The notes below the pieces were generated by a model. It ran no database searches and had not been told where the DNA came from. It saw only the letters and a program-made list of their open reading frames with translations. Shown here piece by piece: positions 49,689-58,122 of a stretch of 64,000 nucleotides of DNA. Made by a program: the position numbers and the translations under genes. The DNA comes from Pseudomonas sp. NFACC02 (GTDB lineage Bacteria; Pseudomonadota; Gammaproteobacteria; Pseudomonadales; Pseudomonadaceae), in contig NZ_FOEO01000031.1 in assembly GCF_900110765.1 (NCBI RefSeq), positions 1 through 64,000 on the forward strand. The letters are read 5' to 3'. How positions within the stretch are numbered: position 1 is the first letter of the stretch; each line of letters begins with the position of its first letter.

Positions 49689-50501
49689 ATGTTCCCCTTG
49701 TCACCCAGTTTGCTATTCAGCCTCGCCGCCGCCGTTCTCTACGCCGCTGCGACCCTCTATCAAGGTACTCGCCTGCGTCAGGGCAAAAGGGCCGATAAAT
49801 GGCTGCTGTGCCTGATCGGCACCCTGGCCGTCGCCTGTCAGACCAGTGCGCTTTTCGGGCAACTGGTGCGTCCCATCGGCCTCGGCCTGGATTTTTTCAG
49901 CGCCGCCAGCCTGATTGCGGTCGCGGTGATCATCGTGACGATGCTGGCATGCATCCGCCTTCCCGTTGAAATTCTGTTGATCCTGCTGTTTCCGCTCGGG
50001 ATTCTGACCACGCTGATGGCGCAATTCGCGCCGGCAGGCACGTTGCAGCCCATTGAGGCAGAACCTGGTCTGATCGGGCATATCCTGCTGTCGATCCTCG
50101 CTTACGGCATGTTCACCATCGCGGTGTTTCAAGCCCTGCTGGTTCTGCTGCAGGACCATCAACTGAAGAACAAGCACCCGTCTGGCCTGATCAAAAGCTT
50201 CCCGCCGTTGCAAACTATGGAAAGCCTGCTGTTTGGCTTCCTCTGGGCCGGCTGGACGCTGCTGTCGATGTCGCTGATTTCAGGGTGGCTGTTTGTCGAA
50301 AACCTGTTCGCCCAGCATCTGGTCCACAAGACCCTGTTGTCGATCCTGGCCTGGATCGTATTCAGCGTCCTGTTGTGGGGACGCAACCGTCTAGGCTGGC
50401 GAGGCCATAAAGCCATTCGCTGGACCCTGGGCGGTTTTCTGCTGTTGATGCTGGCCTACTTCGGCAGCAAGCTCGTCCGCGAATACATCCTGCACATCTG
50501 A
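49689..50501 (+). CDS. YpjD-type cytochrome c assembly-like membrane protein
   Basis: 270 residues with about eight transmembrane helices and the CcsA/HemX-like fold (LLFSLAAAVLYAAATLYQG, FLWAGWTLLSMSLISGWL). It belongs to the inner-membrane YpjD family found between ffh and corB-like genes across Pseudomonas and Enterobacteria. The core-lined helices carry a Trp-rich segment (FLWAGWTLL) as in haem-handling relatives, but I did not see the full WWD motif, so haem transport is unproven. It ends 12 bp before the next gene, so they share a transcript. Confidence 0.88.
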   Translation: MFPLSPSLLFSLAAAVLYAAATLYQGTRLRQGKRADKWLLCLIGTLAVACQTSALFGQLVRPIGLGLDFFSAASLIAVAVIIVTMLACIRLPVEILLILLFPLGILTTLMAQFAPAGTLQPIEAEPGLIGHILLSILAYGMFTIAVFQALLVLLQDHQLKNKHPSGLIKSFPPLQTMESLLFGFLWAGWTLLSMSLISGWLFVENLFAQHLVHKTLLSILAWIVFSVLLWGRNRLGWRGHKAIRWTLGGFLLLMLAYFGSKLVREYILHI

Positions 50502-50513
50502 CGGGCGCTGATC

Positions 50514-51752
50514 ATGGATAACCTGCCCACCGGCACGATGCTTGCGCTGCTCGCCCTGCTCACCTTGTGGTCGGCGCTGTTCACCGCGGTCGAAGCCGCT
50601 CACCACAATTTGCGCGCTGCCCGCGTCCATCCGCGCTCGACCGAACCGCCCAAGCCGACGCTGGCGTTCAACCTTAACAGCCTGATCCTCGGCAACACGC
50701 TACTCAAGGTGTTGGTTACCGTGCTGGCCACGCTGCTGGCGATCAGTCAGTGGTATTTCCATGGCCCACTGATTGCCTGGCTCGCGGTTGCGAGCGTGCT
50801 GGTCATCGTCACCGAATTCATTCCACGCAAACTGGCCGCACGCCGCCCCGAGGCCATCCTGCTACTGGGCAACAATGTCCTGCGCATTCCCGTCCGCCTG
50901 CTGCGGCCGCTGACCTGGGTCTACAAGAACATCGCCAAGCTGCTGCTGCGCCCGTTCCTGTCAAAACGCCGGCCGGACACCGCCGACGATGACGACGACA
51001 TGGGGCCGACGATCTATCAAGACAACGAAAGCCAGTTCGGCCGCGCGCATATCATTTCAGGGATTCATGCGCTCGACAGCATGAGCGTCAACGACATTCT
51101 GGTACCGCGCAGCGAAGTGGACGGCATCAACCTGGATGACACCATCGAAGAAATCGCTGACAAGCTGATCATTTCTCGCCACACCCGCCTGCCGGTTTAC
51201 CACAACGACATCAACCAGGTTGAGGGCGTGCTCAATACCCGCATGATCAGTCATCTGCTGCCGCGTGGAGAACTGACCAAAGAAGCGCTGAAAGCCGCCT
51301 GTTATGAACCCTACTTCGTGCCGGAAAGCACACCACTGCAGCTGCAATTGCTGAATTTCCACAAGCAGCAGCGGCGCATGGGCGTGGTGGTTGACGAATA
51401 CGGGGAGGTGTTGGGCATCGTCAGCCTGGAAGACATTCTCGAAGAAATCGTCGGCGAATTCGAAAGCGAACAATCGCTCGACAACCCGCACATTCACCCA
51501 CAGCCCGACGGGCGTCTGGTGGTGGATGGCGCCGCGTCGATTCGCGACCTGAACAAGACCCTCAGCTGGCACCTTCCCGCCGACGGCCCGAAGACCCTCA
51601 ACGGCCTGATCACCGAAGCGCTGGAAACCATTCCCGACAGCGCCGTGTGCCTGAAAATAGGCCCGTACCGGCTGGAAACCCTCGAGACCGAGGACAATCG
51701 CGTCACTCGCGTGCTCATGTGGCAAAACACCCGAACCAAGGACGTGATCTAA
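50514..51752 (+). CDS. CNNM/CorB-type HlyC-CorC transporter-associated protein
   Basis: 412 residues. An N-terminal DUF21 (CNNM) membrane domain (about 5-150, three to four helices, LGNTLLKVLVTVLATLLA), a pair of CBS domains (about 180-320, MSVNDILVPRSEVDGINLDDTIEEIADKL, VNRTRLPVYHNDINQVEG) and a C-terminal CorC_HlyC domain (about 330-412) are visible. Family members (YfjD/CorB) are linked to Mg2+/Co2+ efflux and pair with CorC. It follows ypjD by 12 bp, again the conserved order. A perfect 10-bp hairpin lies 6 bp after the stop. Confidence 0.9.
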   Translation: MDNLPTGTMLALLALLTLWSALFTAVEAAHHNLRAARVHPRSTEPPKPTLAFNLNSLILGNTLLKVLVTVLATLLAISQWYFHGPLIAWLAVASVLVIVTEFIPRKLAARRPEAILLLGNNVLRIPVRLLRPLTWVYKNIAKLLLRPFLSKRRPDTADDDDDMGPTIYQDNESQFGRAHIISGIHALDSMSVNDILVPRSEVDGINLDDTIEEIADKLIISRHTRLPVYHNDINQVEGVLNTRMISHLLPRGELTKEALKAACYEPYFVPESTPLQLQLLNFHKQQRRMGVVVDEYGEVLGIVSLEDILEEIVGEFESEQSLDNPHIHPQPDGRLVVDGAASIRDLNKTLSWHLPADGPKTLNGLITEALETIPDSAVCLKIGPYRLETLETEDNRVTRVLMWQNTRTKDVI

Positions 51753-51757
51753 AGCGC

Positions 51758-51781
51758 GCCTGGAAACACTTGTTTCCAGGC
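51758..51781 (+). terminator. Hairpin after the corB-like gene, without T-run
   Basis: GCCTGGAAAC / GTTTCCAGGC pairs perfectly around ACTT, 5 bp after the stop codon. The following bases are TTAGGCCCTTCC, so this is a stabilising stem or Rho-influenced end rather than a strong intrinsic terminator. The remaining 51782-52047 shows no gene; TATAAT at about 51795 could be a -10 element for the MFS gene. Confidence 0.55.
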
Positions 51782-52047
51782 TTAGGCCCTTCCTATAATC
51801 GAGCCGCTTACCCAGCCCCGCCGATCCGCGTGCTACCCGCACCAGGCGCGATCCGGCCAGTCACTCAGCCTGACGTCTTCACGCCACTCCTTGGCGCCCG
51901 CTCACACCCCGAGCGTTGCCAGTCGCCTTTGCCCGCATCCGGGCTAGTCTGTTCAGCGCTGTACCCAAAATAATTAACGATTGCCCCAGCGCGCGGACGA
52001 TCTTTCGTTCTTCGCTGACAGGCAAGATGACTGCCAGGGATACCCGC

Positions 52048-53370
52048 ATGACCAGCACCTCCACGTATCAGCCAAGCGACGAGCGCGAGGCACGTCCTGC
52101 CAACTCCGCCGCCCGCGTGGCCACCGCCAGCTTCATCGGCACCGCCATCGAGTTCTATGACTTCTACGTCTATGCCACCGCCGCCGCACTGGTGATCGGA
52201 CCGGTGTTCTTCCCACAGACCTCCAGCACCGCACAAATGCTGTCGGCCTTTCTGACCTTCGGCATCGCGTTTCTGGCGCGCCCCCTGGGTTCCGCGCTGT
52301 TCGGTCATTTCGGCGACCGCATTGGCCGTAAATCGACACTGGTCGCCTCCTTGTTGCTGATGGGCATCTGCACCACGTTGATCGGCGTGCTGCCGGGCCA
52401 TGACGCGATAGGCTCGTGGGCGCCGATCCTGCTGTGCGTCCTGCGCTTTGGCCAAGGCCTCGGGCTGGGCGGCGAATGGGGCGGCGCGGCACTGCTGGCC
52501 ACCGAGAACGCCCCGAAGGGCAAACGCGCGTGGTTCGGCATGTTCCCGCAACTTGGCCCGTCGATTGGCTTCCTTGCGGCCAACGGCCTGTTCCTGACAC
52601 TGGCCATGACCCTGAACGACGAACAGTTCCGCTCCTGGGGCTGGCGCATTCCGTTCCTGCTCAGCGCGGTGCTGGTCGTGATCGGGTTGTACGTGCGCCT
52701 GAAGCTGGAAGAAACGCCGGTCTTCGCCAAGGCCATCGCGCGCCACGAGCGCCTGAAAATGCCGATTGCCGAGCTGTTCTCGCAATACTGGGCGCCGATG
52801 CTGCTGGGCGCGGCATCGATGGTGGTGTGTTATGCGCTGTTCTATATCTCGACCGTGTTCTCGCTGAGCTACGGGGTCAAGACGCTGGGTTACAGCCGTG
52901 AGTCGTTCCTGGCCATGCTGTGTTTCGCCGTGTTGTTCATGGCACTGGCCACCCCGCTTTCGGCATGGGCAAGCGACCGTTTCGGGCGCAAGCCGGTGCT
53001 GATCATCGGTGGTGTGCTGGCGATCCTGTCGGGCTTTCTGATGGAACCGCTGCTGACCCACGGCACCACGTGGGCCGTGACGCTGTTCCTGTCGATCGAG
53101 CTGTTTCTGATGGGCGTGACGTTCGCCCCCATGGGCGCGATGCTGCCAGAACTGTTTCCTACGCGCGTGCGATATACCGGCGCGTCGGCGGCTTACAACA
53201 TCGGCGGCATCGTCGGTGCTTCCGTCGCACCGTTCTTTGCGCAGCAACTGGTGGAAATGGGTGGATTGAGCTGGGTCGGCGGCTACGTATCGGCGGCGGC
53301 ACTGATCAGCGTGATCGCCGTGCTGTGCCTGAAAGAAACCCGCCATGCGGATCTGGATACCATCAAGTAA
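52048..53370 (+). CDS. MFS transporter, metabolite:H+ symporter (MHS) family
   Basis: The ATG at 52048 (CCAGGGA upstream) gives 440 residues; the 44 upstream codons are not typical. The family pattern FIGTAIEFYDFYVYATAAALVIG, HFGDRIGRKSTL (loop 2-3) and DRFGRKPVL, with ASAAYNIGGIVGAS near the end, is characteristic of ShiA/ProP-like MHS symporters. Twelve membrane helices are predicted. Possible substrates include organic acids, shikimate-like or betaine-like solutes; none can be assigned. It stands alone between the corB unit and purT. Confidence 0.92.
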   Translation: MTSTSTYQPSDEREARPANSAARVATASFIGTAIEFYDFYVYATAAALVIGPVFFPQTSSTAQMLSAFLTFGIAFLARPLGSALFGHFGDRIGRKSTLVASLLLMGICTTLIGVLPGHDAIGSWAPILLCVLRFGQGLGLGGEWGGAALLATENAPKGKRAWFGMFPQLGPSIGFLAANGLFLTLAMTLNDEQFRSWGWRIPFLLSAVLVVIGLYVRLKLEETPVFAKAIARHERLKMPIAELFSQYWAPMLLGAASMVVCYALFYISTVFSLSYGVKTLGYSRESFLAMLCFAVLFMALATPLSAWASDRFGRKPVLIIGGVLAILSGFLMEPLLTHGTTWAVTLFLSIELFLMGVTFAPMGAMLPELFPTRVRYTGASAAYNIGGIVGASVAPFFAQQLVEMGGLSWVGGYVSAAALISVIAVLCLKETRHADLDTIK

Positions 53371-53380
53371 TGCTTGATGT

Positions 53381-53516
53381 GTAGGAGCGTGGCTTGTCCC
53401 GCGATCTGCCGGGGCACCGGCAGCAAGATCAGGCGACTTGATCGTGTCAGGCAAACCGCATTTGTAGGCTTTACTGCCGGTGCCCGGCAGATCGCGGGAC
53501 AAGCCACGCTCCTACA
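53381..53516 (+). repeat. REPIN-type inverted repeat, long-spacer family
   Basis: Perfect or near-perfect arms (GTAGGAGCGTGGCTTGTCCC...) enclose a spacer GATCTGCCGGGGCACCGGCAGCAAGATCAGGCGACTTG...TTTACTGCCGGTGCCCGGCAGATCGCGGG. The spacer is itself an inverted repeat. The same spacer is found at 63886-64000 and, inverted, at 127-259. Confidence 0.8.
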
Positions 53517-53532
53517 GGATTTTGTTACACAC

Positions 53533-53566
53533 AAAAAACGGCGCCACTGAGGCGCCGTTTTTTATT
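53533..53566. terminator. Bidirectional intrinsic terminator between MFS gene and purT
   Basis: AAAAAACGGCGCC / GGCGCCGTTTTTT pairs around ACTGA and has T-runs on both strands. It stops purT transcription (stop at 53578) and anything from the MFS side. Confidence 0.9.
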
Positions 53567-53577
53567 GCGCTCAAGGC

Positions 53578-54759
53578 TTACAGCTGAACCTTGACCGCCA
53601 TCGAGGAGCGAGTCGCTTTGGCACGTGCCGCTTCGATCGACTCGTCACGCGCCAGGGCAACGCCCATGCGGCGCTGGCCGTTGACTTCTGGCTTGCCGAA
53701 CAAACGCAGCGCGGTGTCGGGCTCGCTCAGGGCCTGTTCAAGGTTGGCAAACGCCGTCTGGGTCGACTTGCCCTCTACCAGGATCACCGCCGAGGCCGAT
53801 GGGCCGAACTGACGGATCAACGGAATCGGCAAGCCCAGGATCGCGCGGGCGTGCAGCGCGAACTGCGACAAGTCCTGAGAAATCAGGGTGACCAGACCGG
53901 TATCGTGAGGACGCGGCGACACTTCGCTGAACCAGACCTGATCGCCCTTGATGAACAACTCGACACCGAACAGCCCGCGGCCGCCCAGCGCTTCGGTCAC
54001 GGCCTTGGCCACGCGCTCGGACTCGGCCAGCGCCACCGGGCTCATGGCCTGTGGCTGCCAGGACTCCTGATAGTCGCCCTTCTCCTGACGATGGCCAACC
54101 GGCGCGCAGAAGGTGGTGCCGCCGACGTGACGCACGGTCAGCAGGGTGATTTCGTAGTCGAAGTCGATGAAGCCTTCGATGATCACGCGGCCCTTGCCTG
54201 CGCGACCGCCTTCCTGCGCGTAATCCCACGCTTTCTGGATATCAGCTTCGGTTTTCAGCAGGCTCTGGCCCTTGCCCGACGAGCTCATGACCGGCTTGAC
54301 GACGCACGGGAAGCCGAGGTCTTCGACGGCTTGCTTGTAGTCTTCGAAGGTGTCGGCAAAGTGATACGGCGAGGTCGGCAAGTCCAGCTCTTCAGCCGCC
54401 AGACGGCGGATGCCTTCGCGGTTCATCGTCAACTGCGCGGCACGCGCGGTCGGGATCACGGTGAAGCCTTCAGACTCAAGCTCCACCAGCGTCGCGGTGG
54501 CGATGGCTTCGATTTCCGGGACGATGTAATGCGGCTTCTCGGCCTCGATCACAGCACGCAACGCGGCGCCGTCGAGCATGTTGATCACATGGCTGCGGTG
54601 CGCGACCTGCATGGCCGGCGCGTTGGCGTAACGGTCGACGGCAATCACTTCAACGCCCAGGCGTTGCAGTTCGATCACCACTTCCTTGCCAAGCTCACCA
54701 CAACCGCAGAGCAATACGCGGGTCGCGGTCGGCGACAGTGGAGTTCCGATTTGAGTCAT
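53578..54759 (-). CDS. purT: Formate-dependent GAR transformylase
   Basis: 393 residues from the ATG at 54759 (MTQIGTPLSPTATRVLLCGCGELGKEVV); upstream codons are not needed. ATP-grasp fold: N-terminal Rossmann-like domain, then ATP-binding SSSGKGQSLLKTEADIQKAWDYAQEGGRAGKGRVIIEGFIDFDYEITLLTVR and a C-terminal metal/substrate part ending in SMAVKVQL. It makes formyl-GAR from GAR, formate and ATP in purine synthesis, an alternative to PurN. Another purine gene, purL, lies 4.5 kb away. 226 bp separate it from the DUF1289 gene upstream. Confidence 0.97.
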   Translation of the reverse strand: MTQIGTPLSPTATRVLLCGCGELGKEVVIELQRLGVEVIAVDRYANAPAMQVAHRSHVINMLDGAALRAVIEAEKPHYIVPEIEAIATATLVELESEGFTVIPTARAAQLTMNREGIRRLAAEELDLPTSPYHFADTFEDYKQAVEDLGFPCVVKPVMSSSGKGQSLLKTEADIQKAWDYAQEGGRAGKGRVIIEGFIDFDYEITLLTVRHVGGTTFCAPVGHRQEKGDYQESWQPQAMSPVALAESERVAKAVTEALGGRGLFGVELFIKGDQVWFSEVSPRPHDTGLVTLISQDLSQFALHARAILGLPIPLIRQFGPSASAVILVEGKSTQTAFANLEQALSEPDTALRLFGKPEVNGQRRMGVALARDESIEAARAKATRSSMAVKVQL

Positions 54760-54985
54760 CTCAGGTCCTCGTGGAGCAGATATCGAGGGCAGCCCGCCAA
54801 GGACGAGCAACCGCAGGGGAGAAAGGCGCGCAATTTACCACGAAGGCTGAGGGTTGGGGTGTGGCGGCGGACGGGTGATCCGATGATCGCTCCGGTTCCG
54901 GCGTTGACGCTTGCACAAGAGGCCTTGCCACCGGGCATCCGCAAGCTGCGGCTCACTCCAACAGGTTAAGCGCAGGTCAAGGGGA

Positions 54986-55207
54986 TCAATTCGAACCGGG
55001 CACCGAAAAGATCATTCCGCTGGCCCGCGCCCGTTCGCCGCATAACAGCAACACCGCGCGCCGCTCGTCGTTGCTCATGCGACTCCAGCCCGTGATTTCC
55101 GTGACGGTGCGTTGGCAACCGACGCAGACATCGGCCTCGTCCAGCGCACAAATGCTCACGCAGGGCGAACGGACCGGTTTTTCATGGGGTATCGGGTCAA
55201 TGGACAT
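54986..55207 (-). CDS. DUF1289 small protein
   Basis: 73 residues. The ATG at 55207 shares its A with the stop of the carbonic anhydrase gene (TGATG), so the two are translationally coupled. Conserved core: CVSICALDEADVCVGCQRTVTEITGWSRMSNDERRAVL, with four cysteines that could form an Fe-S or zinc site. The family is widespread in proteobacteria with no known function. Confidence 0.88.
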   Translation of the reverse strand: MSIDPIPHEKPVRSPCVSICALDEADVCVGCQRTVTEITGWSRMSNDERRAVLLLCGERARASGMIFSVPGSN

Positions 55208-55731
55208 CAATCTTCCTGTGGCGCCAGATCGCGAGCGTAACGCTGTGCATTGTGAACGTAATGGGCTGCGCTGGCTTCGAGCATTTTCTTCTGGGCGTCG
55301 GTCAACTCTCGAACGATCTTGCCCGGCGACCCCATGACCAGCGAGCCATCTGGAATGACCTTGCCTTCGCCGATCAGCGAATTGGCGCCGATGATGCAGT
55401 ATTTGCCGATTTTCGCGCCGTTAAGGATCACCGAGTTAATGCCGATGAGCGTGTTGTCGTCGACGGTGCAGCCATGCAGCATGACGTTGTGGCCGATGGT
55501 CACGTTCTTGCCGATGGTCAACGGCGACCCCATGTCGGTGTGCATGACCGTGCCATCCTGAACGTTGCTGTTCTCGCCGATGTCGATCAACTCGTTGTCA
55601 CCACGCAGCACCGCGCCGAACCAGACGCTGGCATTGGCTTGAAGCCTGACCTTCCCGATCAGGGTGGCGGTCGGTGCGATCCAGCTTTGCGGGTGCGCTT
55701 CGACGCGCGAATCCCCCAGGCGGTATTTCAT
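55207..55731 (-). CDS. Gamma-class carbonic anhydrase-like protein (YrdA/Cam family)
   Basis: 174 residues built of left-handed beta-helix hexapeptide repeats (VRLQANASVWFGAVLRGDN, GENSNVQDGTVMH). The zinc ligands of the gamma class, H64, H81 and H86 (HTDMGSPLTIGKNVTIGHNVMLHGCTV), are all present, so catalysis of CO2 hydration or a related acyl-type activity is possible; many YrdA proteins have not been shown to have activity. It follows the Nudix gene by 68 bp and overlaps DUF1289. Confidence 0.92.
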   Translation of the reverse strand: MKYRLGDSRVEAHPQSWIAPTATLIGKVRLQANASVWFGAVLRGDNELIDIGENSNVQDGTVMHTDMGSPLTIGKNVTIGHNVMLHGCTVDDNTLIGINSVILNGAKIGKYCIIGANSLIGEGKVIPDGSLVMGSPGKIVRELTDAQKKMLEASAAHYVHNAQRYARDLAPQED

Positions 55732-55799
55732 AGTGTTGTCCTCAAGGCGCTACGTCCGTGGCTCGAGCGCATGGCTCACGGTTGAATGAAAAGGTACGG

Positions 55800-56411
55800 T
55801 CAGGACTTCAAGGTGTGAATGATCGAGCGCTTGGGCGGATGGTTGAGGCTGATATTGCTGTCGAACAGCACGTTCATCAGCTCGACGATCATGATGGCAG
55901 TCAGCCCCCAGATCTTGTATTCGCCAAAGCGGTAACTCGGCACGTACCAACTGCGACCCTGATAGTCGATGCGGTGGGTGTGCTCGCGAGCGTCCTGCCG
56001 AAAGAACGCCAGCGGAACGCTGAACACAGCGGCAATTTCACCATCGTTGGGACGGTATTCGACGAAGTCCGGAATCACGCCAACGTACGGCGTGACCTTG
56101 ATTCCATGCTTGGAGATGAGCGGACTGAGGGGGCCTACGATCTCGACCAGGCCGGGCGGCAGGCCGATTTCTTCCTCGGCTTCGCGCAGCGCAGTGAAGA
56201 TCAGGTCCGGGTCTTCCGGATCGCGCCGGCCACCGGGAAACGCCACTTCGCCACCATGCGTCGACAGACCGCTGGCGCGCAGGGTCAAGACCAGTTCAGG
56301 TTCGTCACTGCGGGTGATGGGCAGCAACACCGCCGCCTCGGGAAAGCGTCTGTCGGTCTCCAGAGTGCCCGGCGTGTGGCTGCTTATACGACCAAGTAGC
56401 TCGTCCAGCAT
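55800..56411 (-). CDS. Nudix hydrolase, CoA-pyrophosphatase-like (NudL/YeaB)
   Basis: 203 residues. The Nudix box is GGRRDPEDPDLIFTALREAEEEIG (about 57-80), with GX5EX7REUXEEXGU pattern kept. FAVL LPITRSDEPELVLTLRAS before the box and the residues after it match the NudL class, which cleaves coenzyme A to 3',5'-ADP and phosphopantetheine. It is the first gene of a unit with the carbonic anhydrase and DUF1289 genes. Divergent from the second Nudix gene (160 bp apart). The substrate is inferred from family only. Confidence 0.9.
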   Translation of the reverse strand: MLDELLGRISSHTPGTLETDRRFPEAAVLLPITRSDEPELVLTLRASGLSTHGGEVAFPGGRRDPEDPDLIFTALREAEEEIGLPPGLVEIVGPLSPLISKHGIKVTPYVGVIPDFVEYRPNDGEIAAVFSVPLAFFRQDAREHTHRIDYQGRSWYVPSYRFGEYKIWGLTAIMIVELMNVLFDSNISLNHPPKRSIIHTLKS

Positions 56412-56570
56412 GGGAATTCTCGTCCTGTTGCCTACCGGGCATCATGCACCAAAGCGTGAAAGTGCCCAACCCCTTGCGAGACAACCGGGCAATCGTTCAC
56501 AAGACGCCACTTGCCGACCACCCGCGCCGCACGCCAAGATAGCCGCTGACGACAGGAACCCGATTCGATC

Positions 56571-57122
56571 ATGAAATTCTGCAGCCAGTGCGGCGAACAG
56601 GTTATCCAGCGCATTCCCGAGGGCGACAGCCGCCCGCGTTACGTGTGCGAACACTGCCAGACCATTCATTACCAGAACCCGAACATTGTCGCGGGCGTAT
56701 TGCCGGTCTGGGACAACAAGGTGTTGCTGTGCCGCCGAGCCATCGAACCGCGCCTGGGTTACTGGACGCTGCCGGCGGGTTTCATGGAGAACGGCGAAAG
56801 CGTCGAGCAGGCCGCGCGACGGGAAACCGTCGAGGAAGCCTGCGCGATTCTGGAAGACCTGCATCTGTACGCCATGATCGATGTGCCCCACATCAGTCAG
56901 GTGCATATCTTTTACCGGGCGAACATGGCCAGCGCGGATTTTTCCGCCGGCGTTGAAAGCCTTGAGGTGAAGCTGTTCGACGAAGCCGACATCCCATGGT
57001 CGGAGCTGGCTTTCCACACGGTTCGCCGTACCCTAGAATGCTTCTTTATCGACAGGAGGCATCAAGAATTCCCGGTGCATACCGATTGCCTCACTGTGTC
57101 ACCCCCTCTCAAAACCACTTGA
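56571..57122 (+). CDS. Nudix hydrolase with N-terminal zinc ribbon
   Basis: 183 residues. A zinc-ribbon is seen at the start (FCSQCGEQ...YVCEHCQTIHYQNP, residues about 3-35). The Nudix box is GFMENGESVEQAARRETVEEACAI (about 66-89); the conserved G after the EE pair is a Cys, as in a subclass of the family. Related proteins hydrolyse NAD(H), ADP-ribose or mRNA caps; this one lacks the full NudC catalytic context as far as I can tell. Two Nudix genes face away from each other here. It is followed by the L,D-transpeptidase by 48 bp on the same strand. Confidence 0.88.
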   Translation: MKFCSQCGEQVIQRIPEGDSRPRYVCEHCQTIHYQNPNIVAGVLPVWDNKVLLCRRAIEPRLGYWTLPAGFMENGESVEQAARRETVEEACAILEDLHLYAMIDVPHISQVHIFYRANMASADFSAGVESLEVKLFDEADIPWSELAFHTVRRTLECFFIDRRHQEFPVHTDCLTVSPPLKTT

Positions 57123-57170
57123 TCAGATGACGACGCGCGATTGCGCGCGAGCTTCAGGGATGCTGTGTAC

Positions 57171-57734
57171 ATGCGTTTTTTGCTTGCCGTTCTATGTCTG
57201 TCGTTCGTTCCGCTGTCGCAAGCTGCGTTCACCCAGACCATCGTCCCGAAAGGGAGCGAGCAGAAGTTCATCGGCGGAAAGGTCGTGGACACGCAGGACA
57301 TCTCCGACCGCACCATCGACAAGATTCTGGTGCTCAAGTCCGCTCACCAGTTGCAGCTGATGAGCAAAGGCGAAGCGCTGAAGACTTATCGCATCTCGCT
57401 GGGCAAGTCACCCAAGGGACCGAAACTGCAGGAAGGCGACCAGCGCACGCCTGAAGGTTTCTACTGGCTGGATTACCGCAAGACCAGCGACGCCTATAAC
57501 CTGTCGCTGCACATTTCCTACCCGAACATCTCCGATTCCGCCCGCGCGCGCCGCGAGGGTGTGAACCCCGGCAGCATGATCATGATCCACGGCACGCCGG
57601 TCAGCGAAGAGTACCCGGAGTGGTATTTCCAGACGCTCGACTGGACCAACGGCTGCATCGCCATGAAGAACAGCGACATCCGCGAAGTCTGGGATCTGGT
57701 CAAAGATGGCACGATGATCGAGATTCGGCCGTAA
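57171..57734 (+). CDS. L,D-transpeptidase, YkuD family
   Basis: 187 residues from the ATG at 57171 (AGGGA upstream), with a signal peptide (MRFLLAVLCLSFVPLSQA). The YkuD domain carries MIMIHGTP (the catalytic His region) and TNGCIAM (catalytic Cys), the conserved HG-S/N-G-C motif. It links or edits peptidoglycan stem peptides or attaches proteins to them in the periplasm. No LysM domain is present, so it is of the short type. 48 bp from the Nudix gene. No terminator with a clear T-run was seen, though GC-rich CCCCCCTGGAAAAGGGGG follows at 57780. Confidence 0.93.
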   Translation: MRFLLAVLCLSFVPLSQAAFTQTIVPKGSEQKFIGGKVVDTQDISDRTIDKILVLKSAHQLQLMSKGEALKTYRISLGKSPKGPKLQEGDQRTPEGFYWLDYRKTSDAYNLSLHISYPNISDSARARREGVNPGSMIMIHGTPVSEEYPEWYFQTLDWTNGCIAMKNSDIREVWDLVKDGTMIEIRP

Positions 57735-57804
57735 GCCTCGGTAACGCTTGCCAAGCAGCGCCTCTCGCGCAGGGACCAGCCCCCCTGGAAAAGGGGGTTC
57801 GCGT

Positions 57805-58116
57805 TTAGATATCCGCCAGCTTCCACACGTCATAAGCGGGAGTTTCATAGGGGTGGCTGTCCTTGAGTGCAGCCACCGCCTGCTGAATCAACGCATCGTC
57901 GACGACCAGTTCGACTTTCCACTCCTCCACGTGCTCGATCTCACCGGTTTGCCCAATGAACGGCTGACTGCCGTCCAGCGGGCGAAACTGGCCGTGGCCG
58001 AGCACCTGCCATGAACAGCAGTCATACGCGCCAATTCGCCCCGCACCGGCGGCGAACACTGCGCGTTTGACCAGCTCCACATGGCTCGGTGGAACAAAGA
58101 AAGCGAGCTTGTACAT
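57805..58116 (-). CDS. YqfO/Nif3-insert-like small protein
   Basis: 103 residues, begins 6 bp after the purL stop, so almost certainly co-transcribed with it. The sequence MYKLAFFVPPSHVELVKRAVFAAGAGRIGAYDCCSWQVLGHGQFRPLDG ... HPYETPAYDVWKL resembles the CutA-like insert of NIF3/YqfO proteins, here standing as a separate protein. HPYETPAYDV is typical of the C-terminal end. Role unknown; small family members are conserved in gammaproteobacteria. Confidence 0.85.
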   Translation of the reverse strand: MYKLAFFVPPSHVELVKRAVFAAGAGRIGAYDCCSWQVLGHGQFRPLDGSQPFIGQTGEIEHVEEWKVELVVDDALIQQAVAALKDSHPYETPAYDVWKLADI

Positions 58117-58122
58117 CGTCTA

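Noticed and set aside
54883..54969. Short plus-strand frame beginning MIAPVPALTLAQEALPPGIR between purT and the DUF1289 gene
   Set aside because: The peptide is only 28 residues, with no ribosome site visible, and could be chance. A real but degraded gene cannot be excluded.
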